Numbered from the stretch's first letter, positions 25,959 to 35,690 are shown. The stretch is 64,000 bases of DNA from Chryseobacterium gilvum (GCF_025628965.1 NZ_JAOTEN010000001.1:434001-498000), one strand, 5' to 3'. The notes: generated from the letters alone by a model not told the origin. Numbers and translations are program-made.

Positions 25959-26859
25959 GAGGAGTGTTTTTTACAAGTTCAAGGAATTGAGTTTCAAGCG
26001 ACTGTTTTTTCTTAGCAAGATGGGAAAGAAAAATGCCTTTCTCGCTAAGCTTCTGATTCAGCCCTGAAGCGGAAACAGAAACATCTTCACGGATCTGAGC
26101 TTTGATGATTTCGCCATCGATCTTTACGGAAACAAACCACTGAAGTTCTTCTAAAGTATTTAAAAGCAAAGCATTATTATCCGCTTTTAATTCAAAATAC
26201 CCGCTGTTGCTGGTCATTCCGTCTACCAATCCCGAATAAATTGCATCTCCGTCTTTTAAAACAATAACGTGGCTGCATATTTTCTCGATTTCATCCAGAA
26301 GGTGACTTGCGATAATAATCGTGATCCCCTGTTTGGCAATGGTTCCTATGATTTCCCTGATCTGAATGATTCCTTCCGGATCCAGTCCGTTCGTAGGTTC
26401 GTCCAAAATCAGAACTTCAGGATTGTTCAGCAAAGAAGAGGCTATCGCCAAACGCTGTTTCATACCCAGAGAAAAAGTTTTAAAGGTGTCTTTTTTTCTT
26501 TCAAGAAGTCCCACCGTCTGCAAAACTTCATCAATTCTTGAATGGGGAGTCCCTTTGATCTCGGCAACGATTTTCAGATTGGTTTCCGCACTCAGATAAG
26601 GATAGAAATTGGGCTGCTCGATAATGGCCCCGATTCTTTTCAGGGTTTCGGCATCCGTTCCTTTTTTACCAAACCAAAACCAGTCTCCACTGGTAGGATT
26701 AATGGTTGAAAGCAACATCCCGAAAGTGGTAGATTTTCCGCTTCCGTTGGGACCGAGAAGTCCGTACACATTTCCTTTCTCCACATCAAAGGAAATATTG
26801 TTGACGACCACTCTTTTGAATTTTTTGGTCAGATTCTTTACCGATAAGATTGTTTCCAT
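25951..26859 (-). CDS. ABC transporter ATP-binding protein
   Basis: 302 residues. Walker A is GLLGPNGSGKSTTFGML (near 33), Q-loop in EQPNFYPYL, signature FSLGMKQRLAIAS, Walker B VLILDEPTNGLDPEG and the switch histidine in IIIASHLL. A C-terminal extension (about 220-302) is typical of DrrA/CcmA-type exporters. It pairs with the overlapping permease gene. Confidence 0.93.
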   Translation of the reverse strand: METILSVKNLTKKFKRVVVNNISFDVEKGNVYGLLGPNGSGKSTTFGMLLSTINPTSGDWFWFGKKGTDAETLKRIGAIIEQPNFYPYLSAETNLKIVAEIKGTPHSRIDEVLQTVGLLERKKDTFKTFSLGMKQRLAIASSLLNNPEVLILDEPTNGLDPEGIIQIREIIGTIAKQGITIIIASHLLDEIEKICSHVIVLKDGDAIYSGLVDGMTSNSGYFELKADNNALLLNTLEELQWFVSVKIDGEIIKAQIREDVSVSASGLNQKLSEKGIFLSHLAKKKQSLETQFLELVKNTPHA

Positions 26860-26991
26860 GTAATTTGTTTTACATCATAAATAGTCGTGTTTTTTATAAA
26901 ATGTTACAGGATGATATTAAAAGGTAGAGGATAAAACGGAAACAGTACTTTTTTCTATTAAATTAATCTTTCAAAAGTCACTCAAAAATAT

Positions 26992-26999
26992 TAAATTTG
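26992..26999 (+). promoter_or_regulatory. Promoter -7 box for the AAA gene
   Basis: TAAATTTG fits TAnnTTTG, 20 nt upstream of the ATG at 27020. Confidence 0.45.
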
Positions 27000-27019
27000 A
27001 TAGAACTAACGATGATTTT

Positions 27020-28384
27020 ATGAAGCTTACCGCACTCGCAGAAGATTTACAGATCTCTGCAGAAAGTATCAAACAGTTTATCCAGGATTTTGATCTTGAT
27101 CTGGAAGACTGCATCAATACCCGCTTTGACGTAAAAGAAGATTTCGAAAAATTTGCGTACGAAAACGGAGATTTTTTAAGACAATACGATAAAGATTTAA
27201 ATGAGAATAAAACCGCCGAACAGATTGCAGACCTCATCAATCAACCGAAAGAAAAAGTAGAGGAAGCACTGAAAGAATCCCACGTTAATATTTTTGATAA
27301 CGGTTTGTTCCGCTCTTCCGTTTCCAGCTACGGAATTGATCATAAATTAGGGGGGAATTACAAATTTGTCTATAATTACTTTGATCAGAAAACCAGTTTG
27401 CAGCAAAGAGATTTTATAGGCTATAGAGACCTTTTCTTTTATATTTCCGAAGCATTGGAACCTTTTTTAAACGGGCAGCAGATTAAAGACTGGGGCATCA
27501 GCAAACCGGCAGGAATTATTTTATACGGCCCTCCCGGAAGCGGAAAAATTTTCTGGGCACACAAAATTGCTGAAATTATCGGGTATCAGTTTAAAGAAAT
27601 TAAAAAACATTATCTCGGAACTTCATTTGTTGACGGAAATAAGACCAATTTTGACGATTTTCTCGCCACGATAATGAAAGAAAACAAAATACTTCTTTTT
27701 ATGGAAGATTTTGATGAAATCATGATACAAAGAAAAGCAGAAACCGATATTGCTTCCTGTAATCTTGAAACGCAAGAGATTATTCTGCACCATATCGGGA
27801 GATTTGAAAAAGAAAATGTTCTGATGGTAGGTTCTGCTAATTCGGTTTCAGAGATAGATGAAGAGATTCTTGCCCCCGGAAGATTTGATGTTATGATTCC
27901 CGTTTTTCCTCCCAATGCTTCAGAACGTGCGGAAATCATCCTTTATTCTATGCTGAAGAATCTTGACAATGATTCTTTACTTTTTAAAATCCTTAAGAAT
28001 AATAATGCCGATAAAATTCCTTTCTGGAAAGATACTGCCTCTAAGATGAAAGTGTTCAGCAATACCATGCTGATTGATTTTACACAAAGCCTGAAAAAAA
28101 GAATCAAAAATCTGTACCTCAAAACCAGAAATGAACATGTAATCATTGATCAGAAAATTCTCAACGGGGCATTACGGGATGCGGCGGCAAAACTCACCAA
28201 AGAATATCTCGATCAGGTTGCTCAGTTTCTCAATGACCTTATCATTAATAATTTTGATGATTTCCAGATGAGAATCCACAGTTTGAAAGCTGAGCTTGAA
28301 TCTTATAAGGCAGTAGAGCAACCCCGAAGAGAAATTGGTTTTCAGCACAATGATGATGATGATGAAGAAATGAAGAAAAACTAA
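27020..28384 (+). CDS. Divergent AAA-family ATPase-like protein
   Basis: 454 residues. The N terminus (about 1-95) has two short helical units resembling IF2_N-type repeats (KLTALAEDLQISAESIKQFI and ENKTAEQIADLIN). A FtsH/CDC48-like AAA module follows (about 160-325) but with altered motifs: Walker A reads GPPGSGKIFWA, with Ile where Thr/Ser coordinates Mg; Walker B reads LLFMEDFDEI, with Glu-Asp reversed from the usual Asp-Glu; the arginine-finger region reads APGRFD rather than RPGRFD. Sensor 1 Asn is present (GSANS). The C terminus is acidic. It could be a weak or inactive ATPase that acts as a chaperone or scaffold. Genomic context (ABC exporter, prfB) does not reveal its partner. Confidence 0.75.
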   Translation: MKLTALAEDLQISAESIKQFIQDFDLDLEDCINTRFDVKEDFEKFAYENGDFLRQYDKDLNENKTAEQIADLINQPKEKVEEALKESHVNIFDNGLFRSSVSSYGIDHKLGGNYKFVYNYFDQKTSLQQRDFIGYRDLFFYISEALEPFLNGQQIKDWGISKPAGIILYGPPGSGKIFWAHKIAEIIGYQFKEIKKHYLGTSFVDGNKTNFDDFLATIMKENKILLFMEDFDEIMIQRKAETDIASCNLETQEIILHHIGRFEKENVLMVGSANSVSEIDEEILAPGRFDVMIPVFPPNASERAEIILYSMLKNLDNDSLLFKILKNNNADKIPFWKDTASKMKVFSNTMLIDFTQSLKKRIKNLYLKTRNEHVIIDQKILNGALRDAAAKLTKEYLDQVAQFLNDLIINNFDDFQMRIHSLKAELESYKAVEQPRREIGFQHNDDDDEEMKKN

Positions 28385-28454
28385 GTTTTACTCTCATTGA
28401 AAAGATAATGTAAGCCAGTCTTCTCCCAGATATAAATCTTAAAACAAATATCCG

Positions 28455-28462
28455 TATTTTTG
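28455..28462 (+). promoter_or_regulatory. Promoter -7 box for prfB
   Basis: TATTTTTG fits TAnnTTTG, 16 nt upstream of the GTG start. Confidence 0.45.
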
Positions 28463-28478
28463 TAAAAAGAAACATTTC

Positions 28479-29588
28479 GTGATCAACAACGACCATATAA
28501 AAGACGCTCAATCCAGAATTGAAGACCTTCATAAATATCTTCAGATCGATAAAAAGAAGATAGAAATTTCTAATGACGATGAAAAAACCGCCGCTCCGGA
28601 GTTTTGGGATAATCCTAAAACCGCGGAAGTTTTTCTGAAGCAGCTTCGTTCCAAAAAAAAGTGGGTAGAAGAATATGAAGAAATCAATATGCAGTTTGAA
28701 GATCTTCAGGTGTTGATAGAATTTGCAAAAGAGGATCCCGATTCTGAACAGGAACTGGATGAAACTTTTCCTAAGCTTATCGAAAAAATCGAGAATCTGG
28801 AGTTCAAAAATATGCTTTCCAATGAAGGGGATGAGCTTTCGGCGGTTATCCAGATTACAGCAGGTGCAGGAGGCACAGAAAGTTGTGACTGGGCTGCAAT
28901 GCTTATGAGAATGTACACAATGTGGGCAGAAAAGCAGGGGTATAAGATTAAAGAGCTCAATTATCAGGAAGGTGAGGTTGCCGGTGTAAAAACGGTCACC
29001 TTAGAAATAGAAGGAGAATACGCTTTCGGATATCTGAAAGGAGAAAACGGCGTTCACCGGTTGGTAAGGATTTCGCCTTTCGACAGTAATGCAAAACGTC
29101 ATACAAGCTTCGTTTCGGTGTACGTTTATCCTTTGGTGGATGATACGATTGAGATCAACATCAACCCTGCAGATATTTCTTTCGAAACCATGCGAAGCTC
29201 CGGAGCAGGAGGCCAGAATGTGAATAAGGTCGAAACCGCGGTTCGTCTCCGTCACGCACCGACAGGCATTATCATTGAAAACTCAGAATCCCGTTCACAG
29301 CTTCAAAATAAGGAAAAAGCCATGCAGCTTTTAAAATCCAGATTGTATGAGATGGAATTGGAAGAGCGCTTGAAAGCCCGGAACGAAATCGAAGCCGGCA
29401 AAATGAAAATAGAGTGGGGAAGCCAGATCAGGAATTATGTAATGCACCCTTACAAGCTGGTAAAAGATGTACGTTCCGGCTACGAAACATCTGATGTGGA
29501 TGCGGTGATGAACGGAAACCTTACCCCGTTTCTGAAAGCCTATCTCATGGCAGACGGAACGGCAGTTTCTGATGATTTGGATTTATAA
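28479..29588 (+). CDS. prfB: Peptide chain release factor 2, no programmed frameshift
   Basis: Terminates translation at UGA and UAA. The 369-residue protein has the RF2 specificity loop in [12 protein letters not shown] and the catalytic [11 protein letters not shown]. The start is a GTG (28479). The N-terminal region corresponding to the E. coli frameshift junction reads straight through in one frame ([15 protein letters not shown]) with no in-frame TGA, so autoregulation by +1 frameshifting is absent here. RF2 length is complete. Confidence 0.95.
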   Translation: MINNDHIKDAQSRIEDLHKYLQIDKKKIEISNDDEKTAAPEFWDNPKTAEVFLKQLRSKKKWVEEYEEINMQFEDLQVLIEFAKEDPDSEQELDETFPKLIEKIENLEFKNMLSNEGDELSAVIQITAGAGGTESCDWAAMLMRMYTMWAEKQGYKIKELNYQEGEVAGVKTVTLEIEGEYAFGYLKGENGVHRLVRISPFDSNAKRHTSFVSVYVYPLVDDTIEININPADISFETMRSSGAGGQNVNKVETAVRLRHAPTGIIIENSESRSQLQNKEKAMQLLKSRLYEMELEERLKARNEIEAGKMKIEWGSQIRNYVMHPYKLVKDVRSGYETSDVDAVMNGNLTPFLKAYLMADGTAVSDDLDL

Positions 29589-29649
29589 ATATTCTCATGA
29601 ATTTTAGTTAAAATATAATAATAAATTTCCATCTGAATTTTATTAAGCT

Positions 29650-29657
29650 TATTTTTG
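29650..29657 (+). promoter_or_regulatory. Promoter -7 box for dedA-like gene
   Basis: TATTTTTG fits TAnnTTTG, 16 nt upstream of the ATG at 29674. Confidence 0.45.
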
Positions 29658-29673
29658 TTACTTATCAAAACGT

Positions 29674-30390
29674 ATGGAAGATTTCAATAGCTGGAAAGAT
29701 TTGCTGAACCCCGAATTTTATATAGATAACGGTGGTTTTTGGCTTATTCTGTTCATCATTTTTGCTGAAACAGGTTTGTTCGTGGGCTTTTTCCTGCCCG
29801 GAGATTCTTTGCTTTTTGTGTCGGGAATTTATGCGGTTAAAATCATTGCTGAAACCTTTGGTTCTACGGGAAGTGATTTTCTGGATACCACCATTTTATC
29901 TACTGCAGTCGCAGTGGCGGCAATTATCGGAAATGAGGTGGGATATTATTTCGGGCTAAAAGCAGGTCCTGCTTTGTATAAAAAGAAAGATACCATGCTT
30001 TTTAAAAAGAAATATCTTTATCAGGCTCATGAGTTTTTTGAAAGAAATGGTGCGCTTGCCGTTATTATGGCAAGATTTTTACCGGTCGTACGAACGTTTA
30101 CACCCATTGTAGCGGGAATCGTAAAGATGAATAAAAAAGAATTTTTACGCGATAATATCATCGGTGCGTTTTTATGGTCCTTCATTCTTATTTTTGCAGG
30201 GCATTATTTAGATAAATTATTTCAGGATCAGTTTGGGATCGACCTGAAAACAAAACTGGAATATATCATTATTGTGATCGTTTTGGTTACTACATTACCG
30301 GTGATCCTTAAATTTATTTTTGGCACCCCAAAAGAAAATCCTGTTCAGGAAGATGATGCGCTTGATGAGCTGATTGACAAAGAAAAATAA
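29674..30390 (+). CDS. DedA/VTT-family membrane protein
   Basis: 238 residues, about five to six membrane segments. The family signature FLPGDSLLFVSG near residue 40 and ARFLPVVRTFTPIVAGI near 130 (with the conserved Arg) are present. DedA proteins are lipid scramblases/transporters implicated in undecaprenyl phosphate or phospholipid recycling; the exact substrate here is unknown. Closed by a terminator that overlaps the convergent hydrolase gene end. Confidence 0.93.
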   Translation: MEDFNSWKDLLNPEFYIDNGGFWLILFIIFAETGLFVGFFLPGDSLLFVSGIYAVKIIAETFGSTGSDFLDTTILSTAVAVAAIIGNEVGYYFGLKAGPALYKKKDTMLFKKKYLYQAHEFFERNGALAVIMARFLPVVRTFTPIVAGIVKMNKKEFLRDNIIGAFLWSFILIFAGHYLDKLFQDQFGIDLKTKLEYIIIVIVLVTTLPVILKFIFGTPKENPVQEDDALDELIDKEK

Positions 30391-30403
30391 AAAAGAAAAT
30401 ATC

Positions 30404-30434
30404 AATAGCCTGCTCTTAAGCGGGTTATTTTTTT
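30404..30434 (+). terminator. Terminator of dedA-like gene
   Basis: AATAGCCTGCT and AGCGGGTTATT pair over 11 bp (with G-U) around a 4-nt loop and are followed by a T-run. Confidence 0.8.
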
Positions 30435-31285
30435 ATCCATTCAAGAATATTGGGATAAATGATGCGGTCTCTTTTCTTTTTACTGAAAAACCGTGGAGCA
30501 TGGCCTGTATTTTTCATAAAGACCAGTTTGTGCGGTACATTCATTTTTGTAAGGGCAGAATCTAGAGCCAGACCCTGTTTCTGATTCACTAAAAAATCGG
30601 TATTTCCCTGAAATAACAAGGTAGGAACCTGAGTAATATTTGCAATCGGGCTTGCTTTCTGAAATTCTGGTGATAAATTTTTCCGGTTAAATTTTGTTCC
30701 GACCATTTTCTGTACCGTTCCGGAGGTATATTTTGAATAAAACGAATGCAGATATTCCGGAGAATAAAAATCTGTAGGGCCGCTCAGAGAAATGATTTTC
30801 TTGATCTTATCCGGATTCCTGTAGCCATAGAGCAATGCCAAATGTCCTCCTGCACTTTCTCCTAAAATGATATAATTATCGGGAAGCAATTCTGCTTTTT
30901 CAGACAGGGTATTAAATTTTTCAATGACAGAATTGATGTCTTCAAGCTGATCTTTGTAAGTAATGTGTTTGGAAACCAGCCTGTAATTCATATTAATGCT
31001 GGGAATATTATTTTTAAAAAGCATTTTCTGAATCTGGATCATATGCTCTTTTCGCCCGTACTTCCATGCGCCACCGTGGAGCATTAATACAACCGGTGTA
31101 TTCTGAGCATACTCTGCCGGAAGAAAGACATCCATTTTTTGCCTTTTATGTTCACCATATTTCAGGTTGTATATTTTCTGATCATTATTTCCCACCCACA
31201 CCCGGAATTTTGAATTACATGAATTTAAAATAAAACCCATACAGCCTAAAGCAAAAAAATGATATCTGAGAATGAGTTTTTTCAT
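30425..31285 (-). CDS. Lipoprotein alpha/beta hydrolase
   Basis: 286 residues with a lipoprotein-like signal (lipobox NSC near residue 23). The core shows the oxyanion motif LMLHGGAWKYG, the nucleophile elbow GESAGGHLAL, an Asp in QGNTDFLV and the catalytic His in NTGHAPR, as in BD-FAE/esterase-lipase family members. Its substrate is not evident. It is divergent from the DUF808 gene and converges with the dedA-like gene. Confidence 0.85.
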   Translation of the reverse strand: MKKLILRYHFFALGCMGFILNSCNSKFRVWVGNNDQKIYNLKYGEHKRQKMDVFLPAEYAQNTPVVLMLHGGAWKYGRKEHMIQIQKMLFKNNIPSINMNYRLVSKHITYKDQLEDINSVIEKFNTLSEKAELLPDNYIILGESAGGHLALLYGYRNPDKIKKIISLSGPTDFYSPEYLHSFYSKYTSGTVQKMVGTKFNRKNLSPEFQKASPIANITQVPTLLFQGNTDFLVNQKQGLALDSALTKMNVPHKLVFMKNTGHAPRFFSKKKRDRIIYPNILEWIKK

Positions 31286-31497
31286 ACAGTAAAGGTAATA
31301 AAAATTGAATCTTGTAAGTAAATGACATCATGCTGTTTTCAATAAAAAATTTTCTGTTTGAGAAAAAATTTTCTCAGCAATAATTAGATTTTTAGTTCTT
31401 AATCAGGAATGGTATCACGTATTTATACCTCAATATGGTCAATCGAATTTTATAAACCAAATTAAAACATTATTTTTACAGGGTAAAATGTAAGAGT

Positions 31498-32376
31498 ATG
31501 GCTTCTGGTTTTTTTGCAATTTTAGATGATATTGCATCTTTGATGGATGATGTGGCAGTTACAAGTAAAATCGCGACCCAAAAAACAGCAGGGATTTTGG
31601 GAGACGATTTGGCGGTAAATGCAGAAAAAGCTACCGGTTTTGTTTCTTCCCGCGAGATTCCTGTTCTTTGGGCGATTACCAAAGGTTCGTTCATTAATAA
31701 ACTGATTATTCTTCCGATTGTTTTTCTGCTGAACTGGCTTTATCAGCCTGCTATCAATTATATTCTTATTTTAGGAGGGCTGTACCTTGCTTTTGAAGGA
31801 GTAGAAAAAATAATTGAATTTTTATTTCATCGAAAAAAAGAAGAAAGTGAGGTTATTGAAACCACAGAAGATGAAGATTCGGAAGAATCTGAAAAATCTA
31901 AGATCAGAGCGGCAATCACTACAGATTTTATCCTTTCCATTGAAATTGTAATCATCGCTTTAGGAACGGTTTTAGAAGAAAGCCATCCTTTTATTACCCA
32001 GATTCTTGTAACGAGTTTAGTAGCATTTATTGCAACGGTCGGGGTTTACGGAATTGTTGCCCTTATTGTAAGAATGGATGACGCAGGTTTTAAATTAATC
32101 AAAAAAAGCAACGGTAAAGGTTTCTTCTCCAAATTGGGCCAGTTTCTGGTAGATGCATTACCGTGGATCATCAAAGCTTTAGGAGTAATCGGAACGGTTG
32201 CGCTTATCATGGTCGCAGGTGAGATTTTTGCACACCGGATTGATTACCTTCACCATATATTGCCGTCTTGGCCGGGACTTCTAAAACAGATATTATTCGG
32301 ATTAACAGGAGGTTTATTGGGAGTTATACTTTTTACAGGAAGTAAAAAAATATATTCTTTGGTGACAAAAAAATAA
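31498..32376 (+). CDS. DUF808 family membrane protein
   Basis: 292 residues. The start MASGFFAILDDIASLMDDVAV and KTAGILGDDLAVNAE are the family hallmarks (E. coli YedI relatives). Several membrane segments span about 65-290, with an acidic cytosolic loop near 120-135. Function unknown. The 212-bp intergenic region upstream is AT-rich and carries a weak TATTTTTA candidate box near 31470 but nothing clearer. Confidence 0.9.
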   Translation: MASGFFAILDDIASLMDDVAVTSKIATQKTAGILGDDLAVNAEKATGFVSSREIPVLWAITKGSFINKLIILPIVFLLNWLYQPAINYILILGGLYLAFEGVEKIIEFLFHRKKEESEVIETTEDEDSEESEKSKIRAAITTDFILSIEIVIIALGTVLEESHPFITQILVTSLVAFIATVGVYGIVALIVRMDDAGFKLIKKSNGKGFFSKLGQFLVDALPWIIKALGVIGTVALIMVAGEIFAHRIDYLHHILPSWPGLLKQILFGLTGGLLGVILFTGSKKIYSLVTKK

Positions 32377-32400
32377 TTTCATTACTGCAATTATGTACTG

Positions 32401-32430
32401 AAAATCCTGTTTCTTCTTGAGCAGGATTTT
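32401..32430 (+). terminator. Terminator of DUF808 gene
   Basis: AAAATCCTG and CAGGATTTT form a 9-bp stem with a 12-nt loop followed by T's. Confidence 0.75.
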
Positions 32431-32469
32431 TTATGTAAATTATTTAATTAATTAATTCTGCAAAATAAC

Positions 32470-32477
32470 TATTTTTG
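32470..32477 (+). promoter_or_regulatory. Promoter -7 box for the acyltransferase gene
   Basis: TATTTTTG fits TAnnTTTG, 21 nt upstream of the ATG. Confidence 0.45.
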
Positions 32478-32498
32478 CCGGAATTATAATGGTAGATA

Positions 32499-33413
32499 AT
32501 GAGGAATTTATCAATAGATGTATTAAAAATCGTTCTGGCTTTTTTTGTAGTTTTTCTACACATGCAGCTTTTGAAAAATTCTTACCCTCTTGTCAATTAC
32601 CTTTCGGTTAACGGGCTTTTCAGATTGGCTGTTCCCATTTTTTTAATTATTACGGGGTATTATTTTTTTTATGTTGATCAGATTTCCAAACTCAGAAAAT
32701 GGCTTTTAAGAACATTGGTACTGTATGCGATCTGGATGATCATTTATATTTATTACTGGAAAGATGAAGATCATATTTTACTGACTATTCTTTTTGGATA
32801 TCATCATTTATGGTATCTCATCGGAACTTTTTTTTCAGGCATTGTTCTTTATTTCCTGAGAAATCAGAGCACTATCAAACTTATTTGTTTAGCGGTATTG
32901 TTATTTTTAACGGGATATGCGATACAGATTTTGGGAAATCTGCATTATTTCAAAGATGAAACAGATTCAGTTTTGAATATCTATTTTCTTTACCGGAATT
33001 TTCTTTTTGTGTGCTTTCCTTTTTTAACCGTTGGTTTTTTGATCAACCGTCAAAAAGCAGAAATAGCATCATTGAAATATGGCCCTTTATTGACTGTACT
33101 GGCTGTTTTGTGTGTTATAGCAGAAGCATATTTTAATTATAAAAATATAGGCTCTGAAAGTACAGATATCCTGATCTCATTATTATTTGCCTGTCCGTTA
33201 TTGTTTTTATACTTTAAAAATAAATACATTAAAACCAGTTCAAAATTCCTGGCAAACCTTTCCACAGCGATCTATGTAGTTCATCCGCTGATTATGAAAT
33301 CTGATTTTTATGAAAACATTACATCTTTCAAAGTCTTGATTTTTTTAGGGATTTTGCTGCCGGTAAGTTTTGCGTTGGTTTATATCAGTAAAAAAATAAA
33401 ATACCTGCTGTAA
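32499..33413 (+). CDS. Acyltransferase-3 family membrane protein
   Basis: 304 residues with roughly ten hydrophobic segments and the family's N-terminal histidine in FVVFLHMQLLKN; ends VYISKKIKYLL. Members O-acetylate or O-acylate polysaccharides, lipids or peptidoglycan; the acceptor is unknown. No glycan cluster is adjacent. The terminator stem overlaps its stop codon. Confidence 0.85.
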   Translation: MRNLSIDVLKIVLAFFVVFLHMQLLKNSYPLVNYLSVNGLFRLAVPIFLIITGYYFFYVDQISKLRKWLLRTLVLYAIWMIIYIYYWKDEDHILLTILFGYHHLWYLIGTFFSGIVLYFLRNQSTIKLICLAVLLFLTGYAIQILGNLHYFKDETDSVLNIYFLYRNFLFVCFPFLTVGFLINRQKAEIASLKYGPLLTVLAVLCVIAEAYFNYKNIGSESTDILISLLFACPLLFLYFKNKYIKTSSKFLANLSTAIYVVHPLIMKSDFYENITSFKVLIFLGILLPVSFALVYISKKIKYLL

Positions 33414-33421
33414 CAGGTATT
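33400..33421 (+). terminator. Terminator overlapping the acyltransferase stop
   Basis: AATACCTG and CAGGTATT form an 8-bp stem; the stop codon sits in the loop and a T-rich tract follows. Confidence 0.65.
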
Positions 33422-33449
33422 CTATTTTTCTGGATATAACTATCTAGTT

Positions 33450-33800
33450 CTAATTGAACTGATAATTCATAATGACCATTCTCAAAATAAAATGTACAAA
33501 ATCCTGATCTGCCTCATCTCTTTTTATCAGGTGATTTCTATAATTATAAGATCCTAAAACCTTTAATAACCTTACATAAATGTCCAGATCTTCACCCGTG
33601 ATTCGTATTCTCACGTTTCCGTCTTTCTTTTTTATAATTACATCATCCAGGGTTCTTACCCTAAATGAAACATCACATAATTTTGGAACAGAGCCATAGT
33701 ATCTTTCAACAATATTTACTTTAAAAGTATCAAAAATGATGGTGTTATATACAAGATTCGGATTAGACTCTTGCATACGCAGTTGAAGCTTATAGTTCAT
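33450..33800 (-). CDS. Hypothetical 116-residue protein
   Basis: Soluble, charged, no signal peptide or membrane segment. Contains a short beta-rich middle (VRIRITGEDLDIYVRLLKVL). Not recognised. It lies alone on the minus strand between the acyltransferase and dnaJ; its role cannot be inferred from position. Confidence 0.6.
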   Translation of the reverse strand: MNYKLQLRMQESNPNLVYNTIIFDTFKVNIVERYYGSVPKLCDVSFRVRTLDDVIIKKKDGNVRIRITGEDLDIYVRLLKVLGSYNYRNHLIKRDEADQDFVHFILRMVIMNYQFN

Positions 33801-33907
33801 GTGAAATAATTTTTTTTCTTATACGTCGTTGCCTTTGGAATGCTTTCAAAGACTCTTTACTTTAATAAATGCAAAAGTAAAAAAACGAAAATAAATTTAG
33901 GTAAAAA

Positions 33908-33929
33908 AAGAGACTTAAAAAAGCCTCTC
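33908..33929 (-). terminator. Terminator of dnaJ
   Basis: Nine-bp stem (GAGAGGCTT with AAGTCTCTT, two G-U pairs) with a 4-nt loop, followed by a T-run on the minus strand. Confidence 0.7.
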
Positions 33930-33934
33930 AAATA

Positions 33935-35053
33935 TTAATTGAATAAATCTTTCACCTTGTCGAAGAACGTCTTCTCTTTTCCGGATGGTTCGGCAACCAT
34001 ATCGCCGCTTGCCATCTGTTTTTCGAAGAAATCTTTTTGTTCTTTATTAAGCGTCTGAGGTGTCCAGACATTGATATGGATAAACATATCGCCTTTTCCA
34101 TAGCTGTCAATACTTGGAAGGCCTTTCCCTGCTAATCTCAGGATTTTTCCGGATTGCGTTCCTGCATCTACCGTTATTTTTACCTTTCCGCCTACGGTAG
34201 GAATTTCTTTTTTAGTTCCCAGAGCAGCTTCAGCAAAAGAAACGTACAGTTCCTGGTGAAGGTTATCGCCTTCTCTCTTGATGGTTGTATCAATTTCTTC
34301 CTCTACAATCACCAATAAATCTCCCGGAATACCACCAAAAGGTGCATCATTTCCTTTTCCTCTCACATTTAGCTGAATACCGTCTCTTGCGCCTGCCGGA
34401 ATGTTAATGGTAATTTCTTCTTCATCTTTTATTAAACCCTGAGCATTGGCGCCTGCCGGAATTTTATCGGCAACTTTCCCGATTCCCTGACAGGTACCGC
34501 ATGTAGTTTGCGTCTGCATTTGCCCAAACATCGTGTTCATCACTTTCAGCTGAACTCCCGATCCGTTACAGGTAGGGCAGGTTTTCGAAGTGGCACCTTC
34601 TGCCATCTTCATTTTTTTTACTTTAAGGGTTTTTTGAGTTCCATTCACCATTTCTTCAAGATTCAGCTTGATTCTGATTCTTAAATTTGAACCTTTCACC
34701 TGTTGCTGACCGCCACCGCCGCCAAATCCTCCGAAACCGCCGCCACCGAAAATATCTCCGAACTGGCTGAAAATGTCTTCCATGTTCATCCCGCCGCCGA
34801 AACCGCCTCCTCCGAAGCCTCCGTTTCCGCCAACTCCTGCGTGACCGTACTGATCGTATCTTGCACGCTTCTGGTCATCGCTCAGAACTTCGTATGCTTC
34901 CGCAGCTTCTTTAAACTTATCTTCGGCTTCTTTATCTCCTGGGTTTTTATCCGGGTGATATTTGATCGCCATTTTTCGGTATGCTTTCTTTATTTCGTCG
35001 GCAGATGCAGATTTGCTGATCTCAAGAACGTCGTAATAATCTCTTTTTGACAT
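33935..35053 (-). CDS. dnaJ: Chaperone DnaJ with reduced zinc domain
   Basis: Hsp40 co-chaperone of DnaK. J-domain with [10 protein letters not shown] (about 30-40), a Gly/Phe-rich region to about 115, then a zinc region holding only two CxxCxGxG motifs, CPTCNGSG and CGTCQGIG, instead of four. The segments where motifs 1 and 4 should lie read [12 protein letters not shown] and IPAGANAQG. The retained pair corresponds to the second zinc site, which in E. coli DnaJ is the one needed for work with DnaK. The C-terminal substrate domains are intact. It follows grpE by 100 nt on the same strand. Confidence 0.95.
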   Translation of the reverse strand: MSKRDYYDVLEISKSASADEIKKAYRKMAIKYHPDKNPGDKEAEDKFKEAAEAYEVLSDDQKRARYDQYGHAGVGGNGGFGGGGFGGGMNMEDIFSQFGDIFGGGGFGGFGGGGGQQQVKGSNLRIRIKLNLEEMVNGTQKTLKVKKMKMAEGATSKTCPTCNGSGVQLKVMNTMFGQMQTQTTCGTCQGIGKVADKIPAGANAQGLIKDEEEITINIPAGARDGIQLNVRGKGNDAPFGGIPGDLLVIVEEEIDTTIKREGDNLHQELYVSFAEAALGTKKEIPTVGGKVKITVDAGTQSGKILRLAGKGLPSIDSYGKGDMFIHINVWTPQTLNKEQKDFFEKQMASGDMVAEPSGKEKTFFDKVKDLFN

Positions 35054-35153
35054 GATATATTATACTTGATGATTGATAAGTGGTTATTGATGTTTTTAAT
35101 ATCACCAGTGAAATTGGCCATCGCTAATCACTCATCATTGATCATTAATGAAT

Positions 35154-35690
35154 TTAGTTTCCCGTTACTACTTTTGCAAAACGAATTACTTTATCCCCTA
35201 AAGTATATCCTGTTTCTACAACATCTACGATTTTTCCTTTCAGATCTTCCGAAGGCGAAGGGATTTGAGTAATGGCCTCATGGAAATCTACGTTGAAACT
35301 GTCCCCGGCTTTTACTTCCATAGGTTTTAAGCCTTTTTCGGTCAATTTATTTTTAAATTTGTTGTAAATTAACTCTACACCTTGAAGATCAGCGGCATTT
35401 CCGTTTTTAGCAATCTCTTTAATCGCTCTTTCAAAATCATCCAAAACGCCTAACATAGAAACCATCATATCCTGATTGGCATACGTGAAAAACTCCATCT
35501 TCTCTTTTGAAGTTCTTTTTTTATAGTTTTCGAACTCTGCGTATAATCTGATGTAACGGTCTTTTTCTACTGCCAAAAGTTCTTCCGCAGTAGGAGTTTC
35601 TGTCACATTTTCCTGAGTTAACGGCTCGCTTTGTGTATTTCCTTCTTCCTGTATATTGATATTTTCTTCGTTGATATCCTGATTTTCCAT
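35154..35690 (-). CDS. grpE: Nucleotide exchange factor GrpE
   Basis: Releases ADP from DnaK. 178 residues from the preferred ATG (MENQDINEEN). An acidic, disordered N terminus is followed by the long coiled coil and the beta domain with GEEV-type ending VVETGYTLGDKVIRFAKVVTGN. The frame can be extended 15 codons upstream, but the ATG at 35690 gives the typical acidic start. dnaJ follows; dnaK is not in the window. Confidence 0.93.
   Translation of the reverse strand: MENQDINEENINIQEEGNTQSEPLTQENVTETPTAEELLAVEKDRYIRLYAEFENYKKRTSKEKMEFFTYANQDMMVSMLGVLDDFERAIKEIAKNGNAADLQGVELIYNKFKNKLTEKGLKPMEVKAGDSFNVDFHEAITQIPSPSEDLKGKIVDVVETGYTLGDKVIRFAKVVTGN

Noticed and set aside
28479..28560. Programmed +1 frameshift in prfB
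   Set aside because: No in-frame TGA or CTT-TGA-like slippery site occurs in the expected region.
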